Assembly: GCA_015657535.1 (NCBI GenBank)
Contig: JADHZB010001722.1
Location: 8,564 to 42,340 of the forward strand
Reading direction: 5' to 3'
Length of the DNA stretch: 33,777 nt
DNA from: Nephromyces sp. MM_2019
Taxonomy: Eukaryota; Apicomplexa; Aconoidasida; Nephromycida
The notes under the pieces were generated by a model. That model had not been told where the DNA came from and did no database searches. It was given only the letters and a program-made list of their open reading frames with translations. The position numbers and the translations under genes are program-made. Each line of letters begins with the position of its first letter. Position 1 is the stretch's first letter. Shown here one piece after another: positions 24,073 through 33,777 of this stretch.

Positions 24073-24084
24073 TCAGCGCAGCAT
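24073..24084 (-). promoter_or_regulatory. Minimal upstream ORF (MLR-stop) next to the F-box-like start
   Basis: On the minus strand ATG-CTG-CGC-TGA ends one base before the main ATG at 24071. If transcribed, scanning ribosomes would meet this ATG first. Reinitiation so close to the stop would be needed to reach MGNVES unless transcription starts inside the interval. Confidence 0.5.
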
Positions 24085-25829
24085 AAATGAAGGGAGCAAA
24101 GAATCAGAGCGATAAATCACTACATTATGGGGTAAAAGCAATTGAAGATTCGTTATGCCACACAAAAACTCGTACACAGGCTGCTTTTATAAAGCCTTTT
24201 TGGTTTCATAATGACCTGCTGTCTTTTTTTCCTCCCAAGAGAGTCCGTATGTCAAGTTCATCACGTGCGTGTTTTTGTTTATTTTTTCTTTTTTCCACAA
24301 CATGAAAGGTGGAATCCCCATTAAAAATCCAGGTCTGTGGTTTCTTCCTGGTTAAAAACAGAGAGTTTGGCAGGTAGCGAAAGCTCCAGCATCTTGAAAC
24401 TTGGTAAATTTTGACAAGCAGGAAAAATAGAGTGTTTAAAGCACTAATCAAGCACAAAAACACACACACTTACATCGTCGTTGGCATATATAGCAACGCG
24501 AGCAAGAAAACTCGTTTGGGCCACCGGGAAAAAACTCTCACGATGCTTTAGTGGATATGTGTATGCCAGTTGTGCATATATATCAAGAACTATTGATGAT
24601 TGCAGTGTTTGTAACAAAGCACATTATCTCTAGCTGAGGACCACAGTCGATATATCACATCAACTATCATTCGTACTATGAAGATGAAAAAATCACAAAC
24701 ACACCGTCTTCCACCCTCTTCATGATAGATTCGCTAGTGCATCATTTTCCTCTTGCAACCACAGTCGCTAAGAAACTCAAGCAATGAAAAAAAGAAGGAT
24801 TTTTTGATAAAATCCTCAATTTATCAAAGAAACTGGAAGCACAGAGGTGATGAGAAGTAGAAAGCCTTTCAACAATATTTACACGCTTCATGCTCTGGTT
24901 TTTTCAAGAATTAATGCTCTTATCCAGATCGTAGTGTGTGCACTGAGTTAATTGAAGAACAGACTAGCAGAAACTTAAAAAAACTGCTAGTCTTGACACT
25001 TTTGCAGCACGATTGGTCTATTTAGGGTTAAGAAATATGAGACTGCCTTAGCACTAGCTGTAAAGAGAGAAAGAGGGGTAACATCTATTGGACTCTGCTA
25101 TATTTGCATCTTCCACTATACAAACAGTGCCAGAGGGAGCAACAGATACGGAGCGAGGTATATTGCAATTGCGATTATACATCTAGTCTATATAAACAGA
25201 CAGAATTCAACTCGTCAACTGCTCTCAAAATCATCTAGTCTCTCTTCCACCCTCCTAAAGGAAAACTACTCGCTTAAATCTCAGAAACTACACAGCAAAG
25301 TGTTGAAATCCACCAAAATACCTTCGGAAATACCAATTTGAAGATGGGATCCTCCGGGGTTATGGCTGTCCTGAAGAGGCTGAAAACTTGTCACTTAAAA
25401 TATTAACAAATAACTTCTAAAGAGGCATCTTGTACTGAAGCCGCGGCTCTCAACGCCTCAAAAACAAGGGTGTGTGTGTAATGCCCACACTAGCACACTA
25501 GAAAAGTTAAAGTTCAGTCTCTATCAAACATCCATAGATATCCGCGGATACCTCCATTTTATAGCGATTTATCCCACAAAAATACCCTAAAACTTGCTCA
25601 TAATCAAAGCATTTCACCCACATTTTTCCGAAGTAGAAGTGATAGTGTATTCTCTAGTAGAAATCTCAGCGTCAAAGAGTGTTTTCCCTTTAAGTAGAAT
25701 GAAATCCTATTTTAGTACACCTTTGCCGCTAATTTGTGTGGATGACGGAAGAAATTTGATTTTCTTGAGGATGAGGATGGGCTGAAGGTTTTTTTTGAGT
25801 GGAGGGAAGGAAATGACCCAAGTTTATGA
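24085..25829. other. 5' flank of the F-box-like gene, no gene seen
   Basis: AT-rich intergenic sequence. The open frames at 24206-24469 (minus) and 25594-25785 (plus) lack recognisable features or splice-compatible neighbours. It should hold the promoter of the minus-strand gene, but no element could be assigned with confidence. Confidence 0.45.
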
Positions 25830-26465
25830 GTATATGTGTGTGTGTGTGGGTGTGTGGGTGTGATTCTGTATATGTGCGTGATTCTTTATGTGTGTATGTC
25901 TGACTGTGTGTATGTCTGACTCTGTGTATATCAGTGTGTGTGTGTGTGCGTGACTCTGCATGTCTGTGTGTGTGTGGGTGCGTGTGAGCCTGCGTATATC
26001 TGTTTACGTGTGTGTGACTCTGTAAATCTGTGTGTGTGCCTTCCTCTCGGTATGTGTGTGTGCGTGTACATTTGATAGTGATTTTATGAGTAGTTTTCAG
26101 CGCGGGTGTTATTTCATGTGAGCATATTGGTAAAATAATTATGCATATGTTGTTATATATCTAGAGGAGTGTGTGTGCTAAAATTGACGCGCTATATGTG
26201 TATAGGTGTGTGCGTGGTGTGTGACCTTTGTAACAGCCGCGATTTAAAAGAGTGTGGGTAGTTGGGGGGGGGTGGCACATACACATATGTGTGTATGTGC
26301 CTGTATGTGAGTATAGGTGTGACTCTATCCATATCTATTGCGTGTCTGGCTCTATGAATATCGGTGTGTGACCCTATATCTGAGCATATTTGCGTGTGTG
26401 ACTTTGTATCTGAGCATATCTGTGTATGTATATCTGCGTGCTTCTGTGTATACATCTGTGTGTGC
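25830..26465. repeat. TG-rich satellite-like block
   Basis: About 630 bp on the plus strand dominated by (TG)n and loose units such as GTGTGTGACTCTGTATATCT and GTGACTTTGTATCTGAGCATAT. No coding frame is credible in it. An eight-G run lies near 26263-26271. Confidence 0.85.
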
Positions 26466-28500
26466 GCATCACCACCTATGGTAAGGGCAACTTTCTAAGC
26501 GATGTAAACTCCCTCTTAAAATTCCTTGCTCTTCTCAGAAAATTTTTGTAATGTTTTCGAGTTTAGCGGCCCTCAAATACCATTTTTAACTATAAAAATC
26601 AAAATTTCCGGCCGAAAAATTTGTCATCTCTTGAGATACGAATGCTTCTTGATTCCGGTGGACGAGAAATTCCAGAAATTTCGCCTGGAAAGCTTAAATT
26701 CAAAGAATTTTAGTGTATCAAACATTCGCTTTTTAACCAAAAAAGACAGATTTAACGTTTATTATTTCAAAATTAATGCTTTATATAATATACTTTAAAT
26801 CAAATTTGTATACACTATTTTATAATATATATCAAATAATGAAAAAGAAATTTTTTACACGCAAAAACTGCAATGAAGCGAAGAGAAAAGTGAAATTTCT
26901 CACACTTTTTGCTAGCAATAATCGAAACCCGAAAATTCAAAAAATTCTCAAGGTTATTTGACTACGTATTAAAGCACTATTTCCCTCCATATTTTTATCT
27001 TTTTCTCTTGTGAGAGAGAAATCAAAACTTTTCTTCTGTGGATTTTCCAAAGTAGCAAGCACACCGTCACGCCGGATTTACCATTTTTTTTTCTGGCATA
27101 TTTTTGGTAAGTTAGAGGCACTCGCTCGGCCGCGGGAAGTGAAGGAAGCGGATTGTACACCTCACACGCTTTATTCTACCGAAAACAAAAAACCTGCAAT
27201 TCGTTTTGGATGCTTTTTACTGTTTAATTTTGTGAAAAAATAAAAAAATCCAAGAAGCAGAGCATTTTCTTTTGCCAATCTTCATTAAAAGAGTCTAAAC
27301 TATCTGTGTGTAAGCTGATATAAAGATTTCGGATTATTGCATAAAAATTCTTGATTTATTCACTGGCAGTGTGAAGATTGAGTAAAGACAAAATTTCCTT
27401 CATGCTCTTTATCTCGATATTCCTGGTTCATGAAGTGTGACCAAAAACCTTTTTTTTGGCTTTGAAACGTTTAAAAGCTTTAAAAATTACCTTTAAACTG
27501 CTTCCTTCAGTCAACAAATTTTAATCTTTTAAGGTGCAAAGTAATGAGTCTTTCTGCAAAAAGTTAAAGTTTCTCCTGATGGTGTTTTTGGTAGATTTTA
27601 GCGAAATTTGGAGCTTTTTTCGTAAATCTGACCTATTTTTATACGAACCTCTCTGCTGTCGAGTGAAATTGTCTCGATTTCCGGGTTAAAACATTGTTCT
27701 TCAGCTGCTATTGCAAAGGGGGTGGGATTCGCTTGAAAAACTTGTATTTAAAGCGAAAAATCAACTGATAATTCGAGAGGAAATTTGTCGCCTTTTTAAA
27801 AAAAATAGGCTCTTTTTCTCCCTCTTTAAGAACGTCAAGCCACACCCTATACTCGGCAAAAAATTTGAAGGATACAGAATGATTTAGTAGATTTCAGTGT
27901 TTTGGTGACTTATTCTGCAAGATTTTGCAAAACTAAGCCCCTGTTTCTTCCTTTCTCTGCCTCTATATATCTCTCTCGCTATCCTGCATGAGCATATATA
28001 AACGTCTGCATCAAGCAACTTTCGCTTTCTACATGCTCATTATAGTTTTTTCTCAAGTTTCTATTATCTGTAAAAACTCAGTTTATGCTTGTGCTGGTCA
28101 AAACTGAATCGTAAAAAATGCAATTCAGCGCTTTTTGCCTTTGGGTGCCATGCATCAACCTAATAACTATACATGGTCTAATTTTCACTGTGTTAAACAT
28201 CGTAGGAATGCTCTAGATACACTTATCAGCAGCTAATTTGACAACAAAAAAGTCCTTCTGTGAGTTTCTTAGGGGTTTTCATGTAAATTTTGTATATTTT
28301 AACTTCAAAATGGACAAAATCCAAGTTTTTTACGCAGATTGGCTTGAATTCGCCATACAGATGAATGCAGGAATATGAGCGTATTGTAATCACCAGTTCA
28401 TTGTGGTTTGACTTGGCTGAAGTTATGCGTGTTAAAGTAGTTTTAAAGAGAATATACTGCAGAAGCTTTTTCATAAAATAGTTTTTATCGTAAAAATCCC
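26466..28500. other. AT-rich intergenic, no gene seen
   Basis: Very AT-rich, with Lys/Phe/Ile-biased open frames (26526-26798 plus, 28226-28504 minus) that look compositional. A TATATAAA-like sequence at 27996-28002 follows a TGCATGAGCA at 27986, but there is nothing to show that it is used as a promoter. Confidence 0.45.
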
Positions 28501-28502
28501 AC

Positions 28503-28670
28503 AAAGAATACTAGAAAAAGTTATGATTAGCTTTCACCTAGTTCTGCTGCTTATTTAGCAAAGAATACCAGGAAAAGATGATTGAAGAGCTTTCACCTAG
28601 TTCATTTATACTTCGTCATCAATACCTTATTACTAGCAAATGCTAATGCTTCTTCACCTAGTTAATCGTT
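28503..28670. repeat. Three diverged units of about 60 bp with TTCACCTAGTT
   Basis: The shared core (C)TTCACCTAGTT is placed with ACCTAGT at 28536, 28595 and 28656, spacings of 59 and 61 bp. Units 1 and 2 also share AAAGAATAC(T/C)A(G)GAAAAG upstream of the core. Confidence 0.7.
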
Positions 28671-28984
28671 GCTAGAATACTCGCTTTCTTCGACCCAAAA
28701 AAATGAATGCGAATGAGAGGATGCCGGCGATTGCTTCTTCCTCGTAGATTCGATGACGAAAGATGTTTTTTGTTGGAAATTACTAGAGAATTTGCTGTAT
28801 ATACACAAAGATATAAGAAATTTTGACTAAAAGAGATTTCTTGTTAAAAAACTGGAGAAAAAGCGTGATGGAGGGTTGTAGCTGAGCAGGTTTAGCAGCT
28901 TCACCTTAGCAGCGTTGGATGACTGCAAATTTCCTCAATAAACGGTACGCAGGAAACTGGTGAGGGAGTGTGCAAGGTATACGG

Positions 28985-29610
28985 TGATAGAGAAGTACTC
29001 ATAAAATAGTGCATTTATGTGTGTGTGTTTGCGTGTATACAAGTTTGCTCGAGTGCATGTGTGTGTGTTTCTGTATTTGCGTCTGTGTGCATTCACGTAT
29101 ATTAAACGCTCAGTTATTTCGTGCACGGTACTAAATACTAAGCTTAGAGTTCTTTTAATGAAGCCCCTGTATCTCACCGGTTACCAGCCCCACGATCATA
29201 GCCTCTTACCCAATAAGAAACGTATATTTTGTTTGTGTGTATTTGTGTGCGTTTGCATTTCTGCACTGGTCTGCGCGTGCATCCGTGTGTGCACATACAC
29301 CCACCACACCCTTTGATAAGTCCCCATTGCTAACTGACGTGTCTCTGTGAGCTTTTGCGGGCTCGTGTGTGCGACTGTGTGCGAATCTCTGGGTAATGTA
29401 TGTGTGTGTGGGCACATAACCCCTTCCCCCCACTCCTATGGATTAGTCCATTGCTAATGATGTGTACACGCTTTGTGTATACATACCTGTGGTACATATT
29501 TTAATCTCTCTTTCCGGTTTGATCTTACTATACTTACGTCAGCGCGCGGCGTATCGGTGATTGTGTGTGTGAGTGTGGTGTGTGTTGGTGTGTATATAAG
29601 CCAGATTTGC
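28985..29610. repeat. TG-rich simple and degenerate repeats
   Basis: Clusters of GTGTGTGTTTGCGTGTAT-type sequence at 29017-29090, 29230-29300, 29360-29415 and 29560-29600 on the plus strand. Cys/Val- and His/Thr-rich open frames in both directions here are composition artefacts. Confidence 0.7.
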
Positions 29611-29721
29611 ACTGAATCTACCACCCCTAGCTAATTCCTCACTTTTTCCCTCAAATCAAATGATCAATATCTACCGCTAATTCTTATTCGTTTCCAACTC
29701 CCACTCCCCTTTTGTTCTTAC

Positions 29722-29917
29722 TGCACTTCCTGGTGTGTGTGTGGCAGCATCTCCCTTGTTGTATATGAAATTAGCACAAGAAAACTTTCTTCTTCTGAGG
29801 CTGCTTAGCTTTACTATTTCATCCTCTTTGCTTCGAATCAAGTGTGCCACCTCCTGATGATTACCACTTTGAAGATTCAATTGTAAGAGGCTCGATGAGT
29901 GGCAATTATTGGGGAAC
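29722..29917 (-). CDS. Possible exon of an unrecognised gene, coiled-coil-like
   Basis: The minus strand is open for about 65 codons between a good acceptor (CTTATACAG before 29917) and a donor-like GTAAGA. It reads FPNNCHSSSLLQLNLQSGN, then HQEVAHLIRSKEDEIVKLSS and LRRRK. The middle is amphipathic and charged, like a coiled coil, and unlike the repeats around it. Without splicing the frame would continue to a TAG at about 29677. No partner exon is secure; the open frame at 30430-30684 on the same strand is only a loose candidate. Confidence 0.3.
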
Positions 29918-31050
29918 CTGTATAAGGAAGTGATGTGCTGGTGGTGTGTGTGTAATGTGCGAGTTTGCAGGAGGGTGTATAAGTGTGAAATTTTTCAAAA
30001 GCTTTTAAGGGATGTGATGTGTTGGCAGTGTGTGTGGGCATGTGTGTGTGTATGTATGATGCTTATATATCGTATCTGCTCATCTAGTAGCTTGCACTGC
30101 GTGGGTTAGCATGGTTTTTGTGCGGATTAGATTGCGGTTGCAGTGGGATTAGCAGCGCCCGCTTTAAAGTACTTAAAAGCTTATTAAAACCTACAAGGAA
30201 ACAGTGAAAGTAGAGAATTGTAAAGAAATTTGTAGTTGAGGGGCCGCAATTTGGAGTGTGTGCGTAGATACTGCTTGATGGGGGGTGTGTGTAGATAATT
30301 GATAGGGAGTATGTCGATACTACTTGATGAGGAGTGTGTAGTTACTGCTTGAAGAGGAATATTTAAATCCTATATGCTGGGGGATATGTGTGTAAATACT
30401 TTAGTGTGCATGCTTCCCGAGGGATGTGTTTAGATACTACTTGAAACTATCACTGGAGTGTGCAACATACTAGGAAGCGACTTTGAAGTGATCTTTTGAT
30501 GAAAACTACGGAACGAGCTGCTCGATAGCAAACATAAAAAGTGGCGAAGACTGCGTTCCTTATTCATTACTCCTTTGCATTTACTGTTAGGAGTTGAATC
30601 TGCGATTAAGTGAGCGTGCATAGTGCAGTTCTGCCAGCCTCGTTGTGTGTGCTTTTCAGTCTCTTTCTCTTTGAATTTAGGCAAAATGTCTCAATTTTGT
30701 AGGATTATTTATATTTTGTCGTTAATAGGGTTTTTATCTTATTTCCTATGTGTGTGTTGACAGGTGATGCTGATGAATCGAATGGTGAAGTATAAGGCTC
30801 AAAGGTGGCGCTTTAGGGATTGAAGATCTTTTGTGCTGTTTTTTACTTTTTGGAAATACGATCTCATATTGTACTCTGACTGTATAGTGGTTAAGGTTTT
30901 GGAAGGTTTCAGTGTTTGATAGGATTTTTAGTGTCTGTGTATGTGTGATATAGATGTATGTACAGTTAGTTGTGTGTATGCTTTGGTTTGTGTGCGTGTG
31001 CGCATTCGTGGTTCTGCCGCTTTGTGTACATCTATTACCGTTGGCACATG
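29918..31050. other. Intergenic with TG-rich patches
   Basis: TG-rich patches at 29940-30055, 30255-30450 and 30930-31010 on the plus strand. The minus-strand frame at 30430-30684 (84 codons, including STPNSKCKGVMNKERSLRHF) is not clearly coding. No RNA gene was seen. Confidence 0.45.
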
Positions 31051-31053
31051 TAA

Positions 31054-31255
31054 GCGATGCCTAGTCTCTTAACCTTGTAGTGTGTTAGAAGAGACCTAGT
31101 ATCATCGCTTGTTGGGGTTCTATGCGAAACCTAGTCTCGTCCCTTCCTAGTGTGTTAGAAGAGACCTAATATCATCGCTTGTTGGGGTTCTATGCGAAAC
31201 CTAGTCTCATCACCACCTAGTGTGCTAGAAGGGACCTAGTCTCATCGCTTTCTTC
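31054..31255. repeat. 70-bp tandem repeat upstream of the UBR-box gene
   Basis: Nearly three units with a 70-bp period: TGTG(T/C)TAGAAG occurs at 31081, 31151 and 31221, and GCGA(A/T)(A/G)CCTAGTCTC at 31054, 31124 and 31194. The middle units are almost identical over TATCATCGCTTGTTGGGGTT. Each unit carries CCTAGTCTC and a nearby GAGACCTA, an imperfect inverted pair. The array ends about 220 bp before the ATG at 31476. Confidence 0.88.
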
Positions 31256-31475
31256 TGCCCTTACTCGTAATAGCCATTTATTCTACCTTCTAGTCAAAAT
31301 TTCTTCCTCTCCTCTTCATATAAACTCAAACTTTGCCATAACCTCCACTTCACGCGCATACTCTTCTCGCTTTCTCCTTCGGTTTGCCTGCTAGCCTTTA
31401 CCATATGCAGCTGGCATGTAGATTTTACAGTATTTTAACCCATTTGAAGCTGCTAACTTGTAAGTAATTGAAGAA

Positions 31476-33566
31476 ATGAGAAACTCATCTCATGAAGGAT
31501 CGGCGGACAATCCTCATCCTGAGGAACAATCGCCTAGTCCGCCGCCCTCATCTCCACCAGACGCGCCACACGCACAGTCCTCCACAGCTGCACTATCGTC
31601 TCCGCCAAATGAGGAGCACACAGCCCCATCAACTGAGCAAGACACAGCCCCCTCCACAGCCTCTCTCTTACCAGCTCCAAATTATTCACAAACACCCCCC
31701 CCCACAGCCCCTGCGGCCGAAGTTTTAAGTGGTCTAGCTGCTCCCCCCTACATCCCGAGCGCCGCAAACTTGAGCAACGACGAGTACTCACGTACTCAAG
31801 ATATCTCTGAAACATCAGATTCCCCTCATTTGAGGCCACTGTTTGATGAAGGGTTCTCTTCTACTTCCTCCTTATCTTCAACCCCATCCCCTCGACGTAG
31901 AGAGCAGCAAACCTCCCCCAATAACGAGGCAAATGAGCAGTCTCCTCGTTCACGTGTTCCCAGTGTGGTGTTAGCCATAGGGCAAGTCCCAGAGTCACGC
32001 ACAGGAGCTAATCGCACGGTTTGCTCTAGTCTGAGCGGACGCGCAAATTTGCCAGAAGAAGGCAACGGCGGTCATCCAGCTATAGTAGTGATCTTCAATA
32101 ATGCAACGGCAGCCGAGGAGACTGGAGCAAGCTTTCATGATGATGCTAACACCTACATAACTAGCATCCCGGATGGTCTTTCTACGGATTCTCTTCCCCC
32201 TCATTTAGAGAGGGATGAGGGTGGTGATACAGCAGGCGCTAATGATCAGGCTGAACAGTCACAGGATGATCATCTCAACGCTGCACTTGGGCAGGATAAT
32301 ATAGACCTCGAGATCACTGATCCTGCCTTGTTTCGAGCCTTTATAACGGCAGCTTTGGAGTCATTACAATTTATAGTAGGTAATGCTACGTCTGTTCAGA
32401 TGGTAATCTCTGAACGTACGCCCTTATCCGATGCAGCTAGGCCATTTATGACTGATTCTGATGGCATTGGTATGATGAGTTCCTATGAGAGCAGCTTCGA
32501 TCGCTTAGATTCTGGGCAAAGTGACTATGAAGCTGCAGCTTTTGCCATCAATCCTGAAGAAGGAGAGAGTGTGGGGGATTCGCATGAGCAGGAAACCCTG
32601 AATGAAGAAGAAGATGCAAAGAGTGCCGGCGTTTTTGAGGGGGTTTCTCAAGATGCCATCAACTCTGATGAGGTTCTCAAGCAGCTGGAGGAGCCTAGCG
32701 AGCTCGATCCAGCGTATATCCTGAAGAAGTTGCGGTTTTATGGGGAAAAGAGGGATATTAGGCAGCTTTCAGAGTCAAAGGCTTTGTCGCAGATTGTAGC
32801 AGTGAAGGCTGCTCTATCAAAGGCTGTTTATGGTACTTCAGCGTTCTCCAAGGTTCATCGTACAATTAGGGAGACGCTTGGTAGGGGTGTGTGGGTGGGG
32901 TGGGGGGGGGACGGTAGATTATATGTAGTGGGAGATGATGGGAGATGGTTGATATGTAGCGGGAGGTGGTAGCGTTTGGGTATATGTAGCTGCATGGAGC
33001 GTGTGCGCTGCATATTCTGCCGTAAATATCGCCTTTTAACCGCATTAAAACGAGTGAAATTGCCCTATGTTAATGGCTGCTTGAGGTGCTCTGCCTTGGC
33101 AGCTCTCACACCCTGTTGTGTATGTTCTTTTTGTGTGTAGCAGCTCTTTGAAGTATTTTCTCCTGGGTGTACGTACACTCGACCGATCTGAGCGCTATTG
33201 TTTCGCAGTTGAAGGGTGTTGAGCATCATATGATGAGACTGATGAAGTGTACATCTATTGTCCTTCTGTTGGCTGCAAGCGATGCGACTTGTAGGCTTAA
33301 TATGTGTGCGAAATTCTTGCTTTGATGAAGACTGATGTTTTGTTTCTTCTCTGTTTGAATACGATTCTATTTCCTTTGCCTTATATGCTTCATATGGAAA
33401 ACCTTTAGATCTTGCGAGACTCTAAAGGATCTGTGAGTGTATGCAGAAGTTTCTTACTGTTGTGTGTTTGAAGGATACTCTGGCCCCTGCACGGTACAGT
33501 GGAGTTTGGATCAGCTATGTTTCAGGTGTGATGATTGTGCGAAGGATTCCACGTGTGTGATATGCG
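31476..33566 (+). CDS. UBR-box E3 ubiquitin ligase (N-recognin type), 5' part
   Basis: Exon 1 is 31476-32880 and exon 2 is 33474-33566; the gene continues beyond the window. The intron is GT-AG, and phase 1 on both sides completes a Gly codon. Exon 1 encodes 468 residues, mostly Ser/Pro/Glu/Asp-rich and probably disordered, with possible helices toward its end (AYILKKLRFYGEKRDIRQLS). Exon 2 encodes the start of a UBR zinc box: C474, then x12, C487-x2-C490-x5-C496-x2-C499, in CTVQWSLDQLCFRC and DDCAKDSTCVIC. The spacing matches UBR1/UBR2/PRT6-type boxes, which bind destabilising N-terminal residues and hand substrates to an E2. Position 475 is Thr where most boxes have Gly. After TGC-G comes GTAAGT, a strong donor; reading on gives a stop. 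An in-frame TGA lies just before the start ATG. The RING and C-terminal domains are outside the window, so catalytic class is inferred. Confidence 0.85.
32881..33473 (+). other. Intron 1 of the UBR-box gene
   Basis: The donor GTAGGG lies in a G/TG-rich stretch (32881-32955) and the acceptor is TGTTTGAAG. No further exon is needed: joining 32880 to 33474 keeps phase and places a Cys at the right distance before the next zinc ligands. Confidence 0.8.
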
Positions 33567-33675
33567 GTAAGTAAGATAAGAAAGAGTGATTCTTTCATTT
33601 GGTGTCTTTTTATGGGAGATAAAGTCTTGTGTGTGAGCGTGTTAGGGTGAGAGTGTGAGGGTGTGTGGGTGTGAT

Positions 33676-33777
33676 GTATGTGGGGTGTGTGAGTATGTGG
33701 GGTGTGTGAGTATGTGGGGTGTGTGAGTATGTGGGGTGTGTGAGTATGTGGGGTGTGTGAGTATGTGGGGTGTGTGA
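33676..33777. repeat. 17-bp minisatellite, six perfect copies, cut by window end
   Basis: The unit GTATGTGGGGTGTGTGA is repeated six times without a mismatch up to the last base (102 bp) and may continue. It lies in the second intron of the UBR-box gene, beginning about 110 bp after the donor. Confidence 0.95.

Noticed and set aside
31534..32204. Minus-strand open frames opposite UBR-box exon 1
   Set aside because: They are shadows. The plus-strand frame is longer, has a start after an in-frame stop, and joins in phase to the zinc-box exon.
1..33777. CRISPR array, prophage, operon or other bacterial system
   Set aside because: The genes are intron-containing eukaryotic genes, and the repeats have tandem, not spacer-separated, structure.

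Overview
The window looks like nuclear DNA of an intron-rich, single-celled eukaryote, most probably an apicomplexan. The grounds are: many GT-AG introns of about 250-1050 bp; short exons (down to 39 nt); UG/CA simple repeats packed into introns and intergenic DNA; a telomere-like CCCTAAA stretch; and a gene whose architecture (N-myristoylation signal plus F-box-like segment) recalls an apicomplexan inner-membrane-complex F-box protein. The species was not identified. There is one run of 72 Ns, so this is a draft scaffold.

Layout. (1) Positions 312-9370, minus strand: a complete gene for MFAP1, a spliceosomal B-complex protein. I rebuilt it as 15 exons and 446 residues; every junction keeps frame and human MFAP1 has about the same length. 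(2) Positions 9371-19067: almost 10 kb without a gene I can name. It holds a purine-rich tract, a 66-bp tandem repeat, three weak exon-like open stretches on the minus strand, a long featureless block (about 11.9-18.6 kb) without CA/TG repeats, and a TG-rich degenerate minisatellite. (3) Positions 19068-24071, minus strand: a six-exon gene for a 766-residue protein starting MGNVES, with an F-box-like segment near residues 345-380 and a conserved-looking C-terminal half of unknown fold. It may be an orthologue of the apicomplexan FBXO1 protein. (4) Positions 24072-31475: a 7.4-kb divergent intergenic region with two TG-rich blocks, repeated CCTAGT-containing units near 28.5 kb and a 70-bp tandem repeat close to the next gene. 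(5) Positions 31476 to the window end, plus strand: the 5' part of a gene encoding a UBR-box (N-recognin type) E3 ubiquitin ligase. A long Ser/Pro/Glu-rich exon is followed by an exon with a textbook Cys pattern of the UBR zinc box. The gene runs off the window inside a 17-bp minisatellite.

How they may relate: MFAP1 serves pre-mRNA splicing. The two other genes are divergently placed and both look like ubiquitin-ligase components (a possible SCF substrate receptor and an N-degron ligase), but nothing here shows that they act together. Most short open frames elsewhere are low-complexity shadows of CA/TG or purine repeats.
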